Shown here: piece after piece, positions 6,683 to 13,257 of the stretch | Layout of the letters: each line of letters starts with the position of its first letter | Numbering within the stretch: position 1 is the first letter of the stretch | Source: an uncultured Eubacterium sp. | Lineage (GTDB): Bacteria; Bacillota; Clostridia; Lachnospirales; Lachnospiraceae | Reading direction: 5' to 3' | Length of the DNA: 13,984 nucleotides | Assembly (NCBI GenBank): GCA_910579145.1 | Contig: CAJTTQ010000067.1 | Coordinates: forward strand, 1-13,984 | The notes under the pieces: model-generated | Told to the model about the DNA's origin: nothing | What the model saw: only the letters and a program-made list of their open reading frames with translations | The model's database searches: none | Position numbers and translations under genes: made by a program

Positions 6683-9072
6683 CACAATCCTCCATATTCC
6701 TTCAATGCCAGCGACTTCGTCTGCAGTTCCATCAACTTAAAATAAATGCCGCCCAGTTGTTCCAGTTCCTGATGTGTCCCCTCTTCTACGATCCTGCCGT
6801 TATCGATCACGACGAGCCGGTCAGCATCCCGCAGCGTGGACAGCCGGTGAGCGATCGACAGCGTCGTCCTGCCATTCACAAGATAATCAAGGGACTTCTG
6901 GATCGCCTTTTCCGTCTCCGTATCGACGCTGGCCGTCGCCTCATCCAGGATGAGAATCTTCGGATTTGCCAAAATGGCGCGGGCGATCGATATCCTCTGC
7001 TTCTCCCCGCCGGACAGATCCTTTCCCGAGGCTCCGATCACCGTATCATACCCATCCGGCATATTGGAGATAAACTCGTGGGCGCTCGCCAGCATCGCAG
7101 CCTGTATGATGTCCGCCCTCGTCGCCGCCGGATTCGCGTAGGCGATATTTTCCGCTACCGTCCCCATAAAAATGTATGTATCCTGTGATACCATCGCCAC
7201 ATTTCGGCGCAGGTCATGGAAGGCAATGTCCTTTACATTGACGCCGTCCATATAAATACTTCCTTCATTTGTATCATACAGACGGGAGATCAGATTGACG
7301 AGCGTCGTCTTTCCGGCTCCTGACCGACCGACGATTCCCAGCATCTCCCCTTCTTTTACATGAAGGCTTATATCTTTGAGCACCGGATTATTCACATCGT
7401 ATCCGAATGTCACATGTTCGAGCACAATATCACCTTTTGGTTCCTCCATGCGCACCGGATGTTCGATCTCCTGAATATCAGGCACCGCATCCATGATCTC
7501 AAACATCCGCTGCGCCGCGTTGATGCTGTTCGTCCACATATGAAACACCCAGGAAAAGAAATTCATCGGCCCGTTCAGCTGGCCCACATAGCCGACAAAT
7601 GTGATGAGGACACCTAACTTTATGCTGCCTGTATTTAAGAGGAGCAATACTCCCAGTATCCATACCCAGATGTTTGAAACCTCCTGCACGAGGTTATACA
7701 GGATCGTGAACCGGTTATTATACTTGACGATCCGCACTTCGGCATCCCGCAGATTTTCGTTCGGCGACTCAAAACGGCTGTTTTCCTGTTCCTGCTGACC
7801 GAATGCCTTCACGACCCGCGCTCCCGTCAGGTTATCGTTCACACGGCTGTTCACCGTGCGCTCGGCGCGATGCCTGCGTCCAAACAGGCTCCATAGTTTC
7901 GGTTTCAGCTTAACGCTCATGATGACTAACAGCGGCAGAAGGATACAGGCCACGAGCGCCAGTTGCCAGTTCAGGCGGAACATCACGGTAAACGTTGCGA
8001 TGATCGTAAATCCATGAACGAATATATACGGAAATCCATCCAAAAAGAAGTCCGTCACACGCTCCGCGTCACTGAGCACCCTCGTCATCAGGCTTCCCGT
8101 CTGCTTGCTCGTAAAGAAGTTGATCGACAGGTTTCCCATCGCAGAAAATACATCCTGTTTCATATCGCGGATCGTCGCCGCCACGATCTGCGCCATCAGC
8201 GTTCCCTGAACAAGTGCCACGCCCTGCTGTACGATTTTCGAAAGCAGCATAATGACTACGAGCAGGAGAAGCGCCAGCAGATACTCCCCGGCGATCCCGA
8301 ACTGCTTTAGAAACCCGTCGTCCTTCTGCAGAATCCGGTCATACAAAACCGCCCCGTTCAGGTACGGCCACACGAGATTCAGTCCCGCCATCGCGAAATA
8401 GCAGAAAAACAAAGTGATAAACTTCCATTTGTAGTGGAAAAAATAGCCGAGCGTCCGCAGAAAGATCGACCGCTTATTCATACATTTCGGACAGATCTTC
8501 CGTTTGGGATCGGGATACATCGTACCGCACACCGGACAGTATTCCGCCTGTTCTTCCTGAATCTGCACCGATGACTCGATCTCATCCGCCGCTCCGGGAT
8601 ACTTTTTCAGCTTGCGGTAGCTTTTCAAAAACAGGTTCATCTGCTCGAGATATAGATTTGTCATGACTCCGATCTGAAGCGGTACATCCCTGTGAAGGAT
8701 CGTGATGCGGTTCGTCGCCACCATCCGTTCGATCTTCATATGCGCCGTTTCCTCCAGCGGGATCAGCCGGAACGAATACTCCAGCGTATCCTCACGGTAT
8801 TCCATATCCTTCGTCTTCGTGCCCCTGAAATACCTCGTCTGGTTTGTGACCGGCTCACTCACCACGATGCCAAGCGTGTCCGCGGTCAAAAACAAATACC
8901 CGCTTATGTATTCACACGCATCCGACAGATCCATCGGACAGACATCCAAAATATCCCCTTTGCCGATTCCATAAGGTTTCAGTTGCTTAACCACTCGGGA
9001 AGGCAGTTGATTTTTCTTCATCCTCATCCTCATTTCTGCACAGAACCATCGCTCTGTGACTTGTTTGCTCAC
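6682..9072 (-). CDS. ABC3: ABC exporter with N-terminal regulatory domain and zinc ribbon
   Basis: 796 residues, about 190 longer than the outer-pair transporters. Residues 1-175 are a soluble, beta-rich domain of unknown family. A four-cysteine zinc ribbon follows (Cys179, Cys182, Cys194, Cys197), then about six membrane segments (215-240, 262-282, 345-390, 455-510) and an ATPase domain. The ATPase has Walker A GRSGAGKT (582-589), Gln630, signature LSGGE (686-690), Walker B ILILDE (706-711) and His742. The ASVDTETE D-loop and AHRLST switch place it with classical MsbA/MdlB-type exporters, unlike the SSALDP/SHRLS outer pairs. The start is GTG at 9072 with AAGGA 9 nt upstream (9082-9086); ATG codons at residues 14, 16 and 18 are alternatives. 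The stop overlaps the DUF1854 gene by one base (TGATG). Likely heterodimer partner of ABC4. Confidence 0.93.
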   Translation of the reverse strand: MSKQVTERWFCAEMRMRMKKNQLPSRVVKQLKPYGIGKGDILDVCPMDLSDACEYISGYLFLTADTLGIVVSEPVTNQTRYFRGTKTKDMEYREDTLEYSFRLIPLEETAHMKIERMVATNRITILHRDVPLQIGVMTNLYLEQMNLFLKSYRKLKKYPGAADEIESSVQIQEEQAEYCPVCGTMYPDPKRKICPKCMNKRSIFLRTLGYFFHYKWKFITLFFCYFAMAGLNLVWPYLNGAVLYDRILQKDDGFLKQFGIAGEYLLALLLLVVIMLLSKIVQQGVALVQGTLMAQIVAATIRDMKQDVFSAMGNLSINFFTSKQTGSLMTRVLSDAERVTDFFLDGFPYIFVHGFTIIATFTVMFRLNWQLALVACILLPLLVIMSVKLKPKLWSLFGRRHRAERTVNSRVNDNLTGARVVKAFGQQEQENSRFESPNENLRDAEVRIVKYNNRFTILYNLVQEVSNIWVWILGVLLLLNTGSIKLGVLITFVGYVGQLNGPMNFFSWVFHMWTNSINAAQRMFEIMDAVPDIQEIEHPVRMEEPKGDIVLEHVTFGYDVNNPVLKDISLHVKEGEMLGIVGRSGAGKTTLVNLISRLYDTNEGSIYMDGVNVKDIAFHDLRRNVAMVSQDTYIFMGTVAENIAYANPAATRADIIQAAMLASAHEFISNMPDGYDTVIGASGKDLSGGEKQRISIARAILANPKILILDEATASVDTETEKAIQKSLDYLVNGRTTLSIAHRLSTLRDADRLVVIDNGRIVEEGTHQELEQLGGIYFKLMELQTKSLALKEYGGL

Positions 9073-9103
9073 TCTATCTGATCCTTACTTTTGCCCTGCG
9101 GCA

Positions 9104-10915
9104 TCATATATATTTACTCGCCTGTGCATGCCACATCTCCGCGTATTTGCCAGCCTGCGCCAACAAAGTTTCATGTGTCCCGGACTCGATCACCCTTCCC
9201 TGTTCCAGCATAAGGATCCGGTCCGCATGTCTCGTCGTCGAAAGCCGGTGGGAGATAAACACGACACTCTTTTGTTCGGATGCCTTTGACATCGACATGT
9301 TGAGCTGATACTCCGCGATCGGATCAAGCGCGCTGGAAGGTTCGTCCAGTATGATCAGCCCGCTTTCCTTATAAAACACGCGCGCCACGGCAAGTTTCTG
9401 GCTCTCACCGCCGGAAAGATCGGTTCCTTCCTCATCAAATTCCCTCGTCAGCCCCGTTTCTACCCCGTGTTTCATACCGGCAGCCCTTCTATAAAATCCA
9501 CTCTGCCGAAGCGCCGGGATCACATCCGCCTGCGGCGGCACCTCATCCATCACGACATTTTCTGCCACGGTCGCCGCATAGATCTGATAATCCTGAAATA
9601 CCGTACCGATCCGGCTCCGGTACTGCTGCAGGTCGTACTTTCGTATATCAACGCCATCCAGTAAGATCCTCCCGCCCGTCGGGTCATACAATCTCATCAG
9701 CAGTTTGATGATCGTCGTCTTCCCCGCGCCATTATAGCCGACAAGCGCGATCTTTTCCCTCGGCGCGATTGAAAACGATACACGATGGATGATATCTCCG
9801 TCTCTCTCATTATAGGCAAACGAAACATCCTCAAAACGGATCTCACCGATCTCCTGCGGAACCTCGAGATTTTCCTCGCTGACTACTTTCGTTTCATATG
9901 CCAGAAAGTTTCGTATCTTTTCGACATAGAGCGCAGTCTCTACCGCCGCCGGCGGAAGTTCCGACAAAAGCCGCAGTCCATTTCTAAGGCTGCCGGCGGA
10001 ATTAAATAACACGACGAGACCACTCAGGGAAATGGCTTTTCGTACAGCCGCCTGAAACACGAGATACGCCAGATACAGACCGTTAAAAATAAAGTCGGTA
10101 AAGACATAATCCGTCAGAAAATTCAGTCGCCACAATTTCCGGCACACCTTCTTCTGCACATTGTATATATTCTCGTTCGTCTCCTGAAACTCACGATGCA
10201 GCCGGCCGGACAGCTTACGGTTCAGCCTCAACTCTTTCGCGTAAGTACTGAGATAAAACGTCCGGTGTACATACTGCCGCTTCTTGTTCAGCGGATTGAT
10301 ATCCAGCTTCATCCGGTATCGGATCTTATTCGTAACATTGTAGACAACGAAACTGATGGCAAACGATATGACGACAAATACGACGGAAACCGGATCTTTT
10401 AGCAAAAAATAAGTTCCATAAGTAAAGAAAACGATAAGTCCCGCCACAAACAATCCGATCAGATTCACCGTCCGGTCGATCGACTCTTTTGACTCTGATA
10501 CCGCGAGTACAAACTCATTATAGTATTCGGGATCATCATAGCAGGCAATATCCAGACTTCCCGCTTTTTCGTACAGCATAAATTTCAGCTTTCTTTCAAT
10601 CTTCGGCATGCACATTCCCGTCACGACAGAATGGAACACAGAAGAATAAAGTCCCGAACACGCAAACAGGGCAAACAGGAAGATCAAAAACCAGAATACT
10701 TCAGAAAATGGCTTTCCAAACTCTACTGCTTCCAATATGTAGCCCACTCCAACCGTTGTTTCAATAAAGATCATGCCATTGTGCCGCATATTCTCTATGA
10801 GGAGCATCACACCATACAGCGGAGAGGCGCGAAAAATAATGCTGACCATGAACCAAACGTTGGAACACGTACGCTTCACCGATAATCTGTTTTTGTTCTT
10901 TCGATCAATCCACAT
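9104..10915 (-). CDS. ABC2: half-size ABC exporter, partner of ABC1
   Basis: A 603-residue fused permease-ATPase, closest in this window to ABC6. Hydrophobic segments lie at about residues 25-62, 74-96, 151-195 and 270-305. The ATPase domain has Walker A GYNGAGKT (393-400), Gln441, signature LSGGE (500-504), Walker B LIILDE (520-525) and His556; all key residues are present. The motif CYDDPEYYN (125-133) and the YLSTYAKELRL segment (221-231) match ABC6. The open frame extends further upstream to 10984, but I chose the ATG at 10915. It has GGAGG 9 nt upstream (10925-10929), starts like its paralogues, and leaves only an 11-nt overlap with the ABC1 stop. That overlap suggests coupled translation and a 1:1 heterodimer with ABC1. 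The transported compound is unknown. Confidence 0.92.
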   Translation of the reverse strand: MWIDRKNKNRLSVKRTCSNVWFMVSIIFRASPLYGVMLLIENMRHNGMIFIETTVGVGYILEAVEFGKPFSEVFWFLIFLFALFACSGLYSSVFHSVVTGMCMPKIERKLKFMLYEKAGSLDIACYDDPEYYNEFVLAVSESKESIDRTVNLIGLFVAGLIVFFTYGTYFLLKDPVSVVFVVISFAISFVVYNVTNKIRYRMKLDINPLNKKRQYVHRTFYLSTYAKELRLNRKLSGRLHREFQETNENIYNVQKKVCRKLWRLNFLTDYVFTDFIFNGLYLAYLVFQAAVRKAISLSGLVVLFNSAGSLRNGLRLLSELPPAAVETALYVEKIRNFLAYETKVVSEENLEVPQEIGEIRFEDVSFAYNERDGDIIHRVSFSIAPREKIALVGYNGAGKTTIIKLLMRLYDPTGGRILLDGVDIRKYDLQQYRSRIGTVFQDYQIYAATVAENVVMDEVPPQADVIPALRQSGFYRRAAGMKHGVETGLTREFDEEGTDLSGGESQKLAVARVFYKESGLIILDEPSSALDPIAEYQLNMSMSKASEQKSVVFISHRLSTTRHADRILMLEQGRVIESGTHETLLAQAGKYAEMWHAQASKYI

Positions 10916-12770
10916 TCCATTCCACCTCCCAGTCCGTATCATCCGGCTGATAGTTCCTCGCCTGCATCTGGTACATGGCCGCATATTTTCCGCCCAGCTG
11001 CATCAGTTCTTCATGTGTCCCCCGCTCGATCAGCCTTCCCTCTTCCAGCATAAATACGACATCGGCATCTTTTACCGAAGACAGTCGGTGGGAGATAAAA
11101 AACATGATATGATCGCGACTCTCCTCCATGATCGCCTGGAACAACTCATACTCCGCGATCGGGTCGAGCGCGCTCGACGGCTCGTCAAACACTTTCACCG
11201 GCGCCGGATTAGCCAGTGCCCTTGCCACTACTACCTTCTGGTATTCGCCGCCCGAAAGTACCGCGCCATCTTCCTCAAATTCTTTCGTCAGCACCGTGTG
11301 GATCCCTTTGGGAAGGCTTCGGATCTTATCATAGACGCCTGCGCGCGTCAGGGCCTCTTTCACAACTCTCTTTGGATCATCCACTTTCCGTTCCATCAGT
11401 ACGTTATCCGCCACGCTGAAAGCAAAGATCTTATAATCCTGAAAGGCCGCCGCGAATAAATTCCGGTACTCTTCCAGTTGATACTCTTTGATATTCCGGT
11501 TGTTCACCAGTATCTCACCACTGTCCGGATCGTATAGGCGGAACAAAAGTTTAATGATCGTCGATTTGCCGGCGCCATTATGTCCCACCAGTGCCACGGA
11601 CTCATTTTTACCGATGCGGAATGAAAGATCATGGATGATCTCTTTCCCGCCCTTATAGGAAAATGAAACATTTCGGAACTCAATGCTCTCTACCTCGGCA
11701 TCCGGTGTGATCCCATCGGTATCTTCGGGAAGCTTTTCCTCATATTCCATAAACGTGCGGATATTGTGCACAAACATACCGTTCTGGATGCAGTTCATCA
11801 TCGAGTTTCCAATGCGGACTAAGATCCACGAAGCCACGATCATCATACTGGACAGGATCGACAGATCCGCCAGTGTCAGCCGGTGCGTCACCATCGTCTG
11901 ATACGCCCCATACAGCAGCAGACCCTCGAAAATGACCGTGTACGAGAGATAGAACTGCAGGAACGCATTTGGTATTAACTTTGATATGTATGATCTCACT
12001 GTGCGGATCTGATGTCTCACCGCCTCGTTGTATGTACGTTTCAGAACGTGGAAAATATTAGACAGCCGCATTTCCTTTGAATATTCCGACAGATACATCA
12101 CGCGGTTTACATACTCCACTTTTCGGTTGTCGGGGGTCACTTTCTGATAAATCTGAAAGTTCAGTTTATTCATGATCGTTCCAAATACAAAAGAACCAAT
12201 GACGGGAGAGATGACGAACAAAAGCATCCACGGATCCATCTGATACATGAAAATATAGGTCGAGATGCCGGCCACAGCTGCGCAGATCATATTCGTCAGT
12301 TCCCTTACAATATTCGTCATTTTATCACAGGCGTTATCGACCGCCATCGTATACCTGTTATAAAACTCCGCATCCTCAAAACACTCCAGTTCCACATTTT
12401 CCGCTTTGCGGTAAAGGGCGGAATACATCTTCTGGTACAATTCGGTTTCTTTCAGCGGCCGCACTACCCGGCCGAAATAACCGTCATATATGTTCCACAG
12501 GCACAGGGCCGCAGCTACCACACCGATGTAGAAAAACACACTGGAAACGGATTCCCCGCCCGTCATCGCCTGGATGAGAAAACGGATGAAATAGGCGCTG
12601 AAAAAGACCCATTGTACGTAACCAAGCGCATTCGTCAGAAACGTGTGGATCACATAACTCTTGCTCATCGACCACACAAAATGAAGCGCCCAGAAATTAT
12701 TTTTTACGGTCTTCCAAAACCCGAGTCCTATCTTTTTTTCTTTCTTTTTTTTCTTTCTTTTTTTACTCAT
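10905..12770 (-). CDS. ABC1: half-size ABC exporter, first gene of the operon
   Basis: A 621-residue fused permease-ATPase, probably pumping an unknown substrate out of the cell as a heterodimer with ABC2. About six hydrophobic segments lie between residues 45 and 320. The ATPase domain has Walker A GHNGAGKS (396-403), Q-loop Gln444, signature LSGGE (505-509), Walker B VKVFDE (525-530) with the catalytic Glu, and switch His561, so it should be active. Residues 130-138 (CFEDAEFYN) and 225-235 (VMYLSEYSKEMRL region) are motifs shared with ABC5. The N-terminus is almost pure lysine (residues 3-13), encoded by three A-runs. The ATG has AGAAAGG 7 nt upstream (12778-12784) and lies about 50 nt from the predicted transcription start. 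The 3' end overlaps ABC2 by 11 nt. Substrate unknown; the exporter assignment is secure from the domain order. Confidence 0.93.
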   Translation of the reverse strand: MSKKRKKKKKEKKIGLGFWKTVKNNFWALHFVWSMSKSYVIHTFLTNALGYVQWVFFSAYFIRFLIQAMTGGESVSSVFFYIGVVAAALCLWNIYDGYFGRVVRPLKETELYQKMYSALYRKAENVELECFEDAEFYNRYTMAVDNACDKMTNIVRELTNMICAAVAGISTYIFMYQMDPWMLLFVISPVIGSFVFGTIMNKLNFQIYQKVTPDNRKVEYVNRVMYLSEYSKEMRLSNIFHVLKRTYNEAVRHQIRTVRSYISKLIPNAFLQFYLSYTVIFEGLLLYGAYQTMVTHRLTLADLSILSSMMIVASWILVRIGNSMMNCIQNGMFVHNIRTFMEYEEKLPEDTDGITPDAEVESIEFRNVSFSYKGGKEIIHDLSFRIGKNESVALVGHNGAGKSTIIKLLFRLYDPDSGEILVNNRNIKEYQLEEYRNLFAAAFQDYKIFAFSVADNVLMERKVDDPKRVVKEALTRAGVYDKIRSLPKGIHTVLTKEFEEDGAVLSGGEYQKVVVARALANPAPVKVFDEPSSALDPIAEYELFQAIMEESRDHIMFFISHRLSSVKDADVVFMLEEGRLIERGTHEELMQLGGKYAAMYQMQARNYQPDDTDWEVEWNVD

Positions 12771-12828
12771 TTCTAAACCTTTCTGTCATTACCTGTGATG
12801 CAAACTTATGTTCCTTTTATTCGTTTTT

Positions 12829-12858
12829 ATTTTAACATGCGAACAAATGTTTTGTCAA
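12829..12858 (-). promoter_or_regulatory. Predicted sigma-A promoter of the ABC operon
   Basis: On the minus strand a perfect -35 TTGACA (12853-12858) is followed after 18 nt by TAAAAT (12829-12834). A TG one base upstream of the -10 gives the extended form TGTTAAAAT (12829-12837). Transcription should start near 12822, leaving a leader of about 50 nt before the ABC1 start codon. It lies downstream of the peptide terminator, so the operon can be expressed independently of the peptide gene. Confidence 0.8.
12840..12853 (-). promoter_or_regulatory. LexA/DinR-like box inside the operon promoter
   Basis: The plus strand reads CGAACAAATGTTTT. This matches 13 of 14 positions of the Bacillus-type LexA (DinR) consensus CGAACRNRYGTTYC as I recall it, and fits GAAC-N4-GTTT, a variant I associate with clostridia. 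It fills most of the spacer between the -35 and -10 hexamers, exactly where bound LexA would block RNA polymerase. The operon is therefore predicted to be repressed in normal growth and induced by DNA damage. Binding has not been shown; the last base departs from the consensus. Confidence 0.6.
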
Positions 12859-12885
12859 GTGGTCCTGCTCATTCATTTTAGCACG

Positions 12886-12927
12886 AAAAAAGAAGGATTT
12901 CCTGATCAAATCGGAAATCCTTCTTTT
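12886..12927 (-). terminator. Rho-independent terminator of the peptide gene, probably bidirectional
   Basis: Arms 12888-12902 (AAAAGAAGGATTTCC) and 12913-12927 are perfectly complementary over 15 bp with a 10-nt loop. On the minus strand the hairpin is followed by six T (plus-strand A-run 12886-12891). On the plus strand the T-rich right arm gives only a short T-run. It separates the peptide gene from the ABC promoter, and partial read-through into the operon is possible. Confidence 0.85.
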
Positions 12928-12976
12928 ATCTGACCTATATTTTTATCATTTATTCCAACAGAAAGGTACGCTTTCC

Positions 12977-13084
12977 CTAGGATAAATAAACAGGAGGCCG
13001 GACAACATGGATTCCGATCAGCAGATTCGCATCATAAAATCTATCATTATGGTTGTTTGTAAGAATTGTTGTTGGTTTATTCAT
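12977..13084 (-). CDS. Candidate small peptide gene (35 codons) upstream of the transporter operon
   Basis: ATG at 13084, stop TAG at 12977-12979. The product begins MNKPTTILTNN and ends IHVVRPPVYLS; it has no cysteine, is rich in Asn in its first half and turns hydrophobic in its second half. It is preceded by AAAGGAGGTG (13091-13100), almost the full anti-SD complement, with 8 nt from AGGAGG to the ATG. A terminator with a 15-bp stem follows 49 nt after the stop, so it would be made from a short, separate transcript. I do not recognise the sequence. It could be a ribosomally made precursor peptide, a signal peptide or a leader peptide. A plus-strand ORF with its own AGGAGG overlaps it (see 13007-13105), which lowers certainty. 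No maturation enzyme is visible in the window. Confidence 0.55.
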   Translation of the reverse strand: MNKPTTILTNNHNDRFYDANLLIGIHVVRPPVYLS

Positions 13085-13105
13085 GATGTCCACCTCCTTT
13101 CATAA
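13007..13105 (+). CDS. Alternative antisense small ORF (32 codons), less likely real
   Basis: Plus-strand ATG at 13007 with AGGAGG at 12992-12997 (9-nt spacing) and stop TAA at 13103-13105. The product starts MDSDQQIRIIK, has a hydrophobic middle and contains the cluster CKNCCWF. It lies almost entirely opposite the minus-strand peptide gene. Its ribosome site is the complement of two CCT proline codons of that gene, so it may be accidental. Two hairpins follow (13119-13135; 13136-13165 with a T-run), which would suit termination of a plus-strand transcript. No convincing promoter was found upstream. If it is expressed, a small hydrophobic toxin-like peptide or an antisense transcript is conceivable. 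I favour the minus-strand reading. Confidence 0.2.
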   Translation: MDSDQQIRIIKSIIMVVCKNCCWFIHDVHLLS

Positions 13106-13118
13106 TTTATTATCGTTA

Positions 13119-13165
13119 GGCGTTTGCGAAACGCCAGAACCCGCATAAATACGGGGTTCTTTTTG
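13119..13165 (+). terminator. Two adjacent hairpins, the second a plus-strand terminator
   Basis: The first hairpin has arms GGCGTTT (13119-13125) and AAACGCC (13129-13135) with loop GCG. The second follows without a gap: AGAACCC (13136-13142) and GGGTTCT (13154-13160), then TTTTT (13161-13165), a standard rho-independent layout on the plus strand. In an insertion sequence this could block transcripts entering from the flank and so limit transposase expression. On the minus strand the hairpins fall in the leader region of the peptide gene. Confidence 0.55.
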
Positions 13166-13196
13166 TTACAAAATAAAACAACTCCTCACTGGTTTG

Positions 13197-13205
13197 TGGT
13201 AAAAT
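13197..13205 (+). promoter_or_regulatory. Possible extended -10 promoter of the transposase
   Basis: TGGTAAAAT (13197-13205) is an extended -10 element 52 nt before the transposase ATG. No good -35 is seen at the usual distance. It lies after the plus-strand terminator hairpin, so the transposase would have its own weak promoter. Confidence 0.4.
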
Positions 13206-13257
13206 AGAATTGTCCAAAAACCATCTACCAATCCACCAAGAAAGGAGTCGTACCTAT

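Larger units (their letters stand above)
12771..13257. other. Regulatory intergenic region between operon and transposase
   Basis: This 487-nt stretch has no long gene. From left to right it holds the ABC operon leader, the LexA-box promoter (12829-12858), the bidirectional terminator (12888-12927), the small peptide ORF with its antisense rival (12977-13105), two hairpins probably belonging to the insertion sequence (13119-13165), and the transposase promoter and ribosome site (13197-13247). No clear promoter was found for the peptide gene: GATAAT (minus strand, 13109-13114) lacks a -35 partner. Confidence 0.7.

Noticed and set aside
10916..10984. Upstream extension of ABC2 inside the ABC1 gene.
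   Set aside because: The ATG at 10915 has GGAGG at proper spacing and gives an N-terminus like that of ABC6; the extension is an alternative frame of ABC1.
12839..12883. Plus-strand 14-codon ORF across the operon promoter.
   Set aside because: No ribosome site, and it overlaps promoter elements on the other strand.
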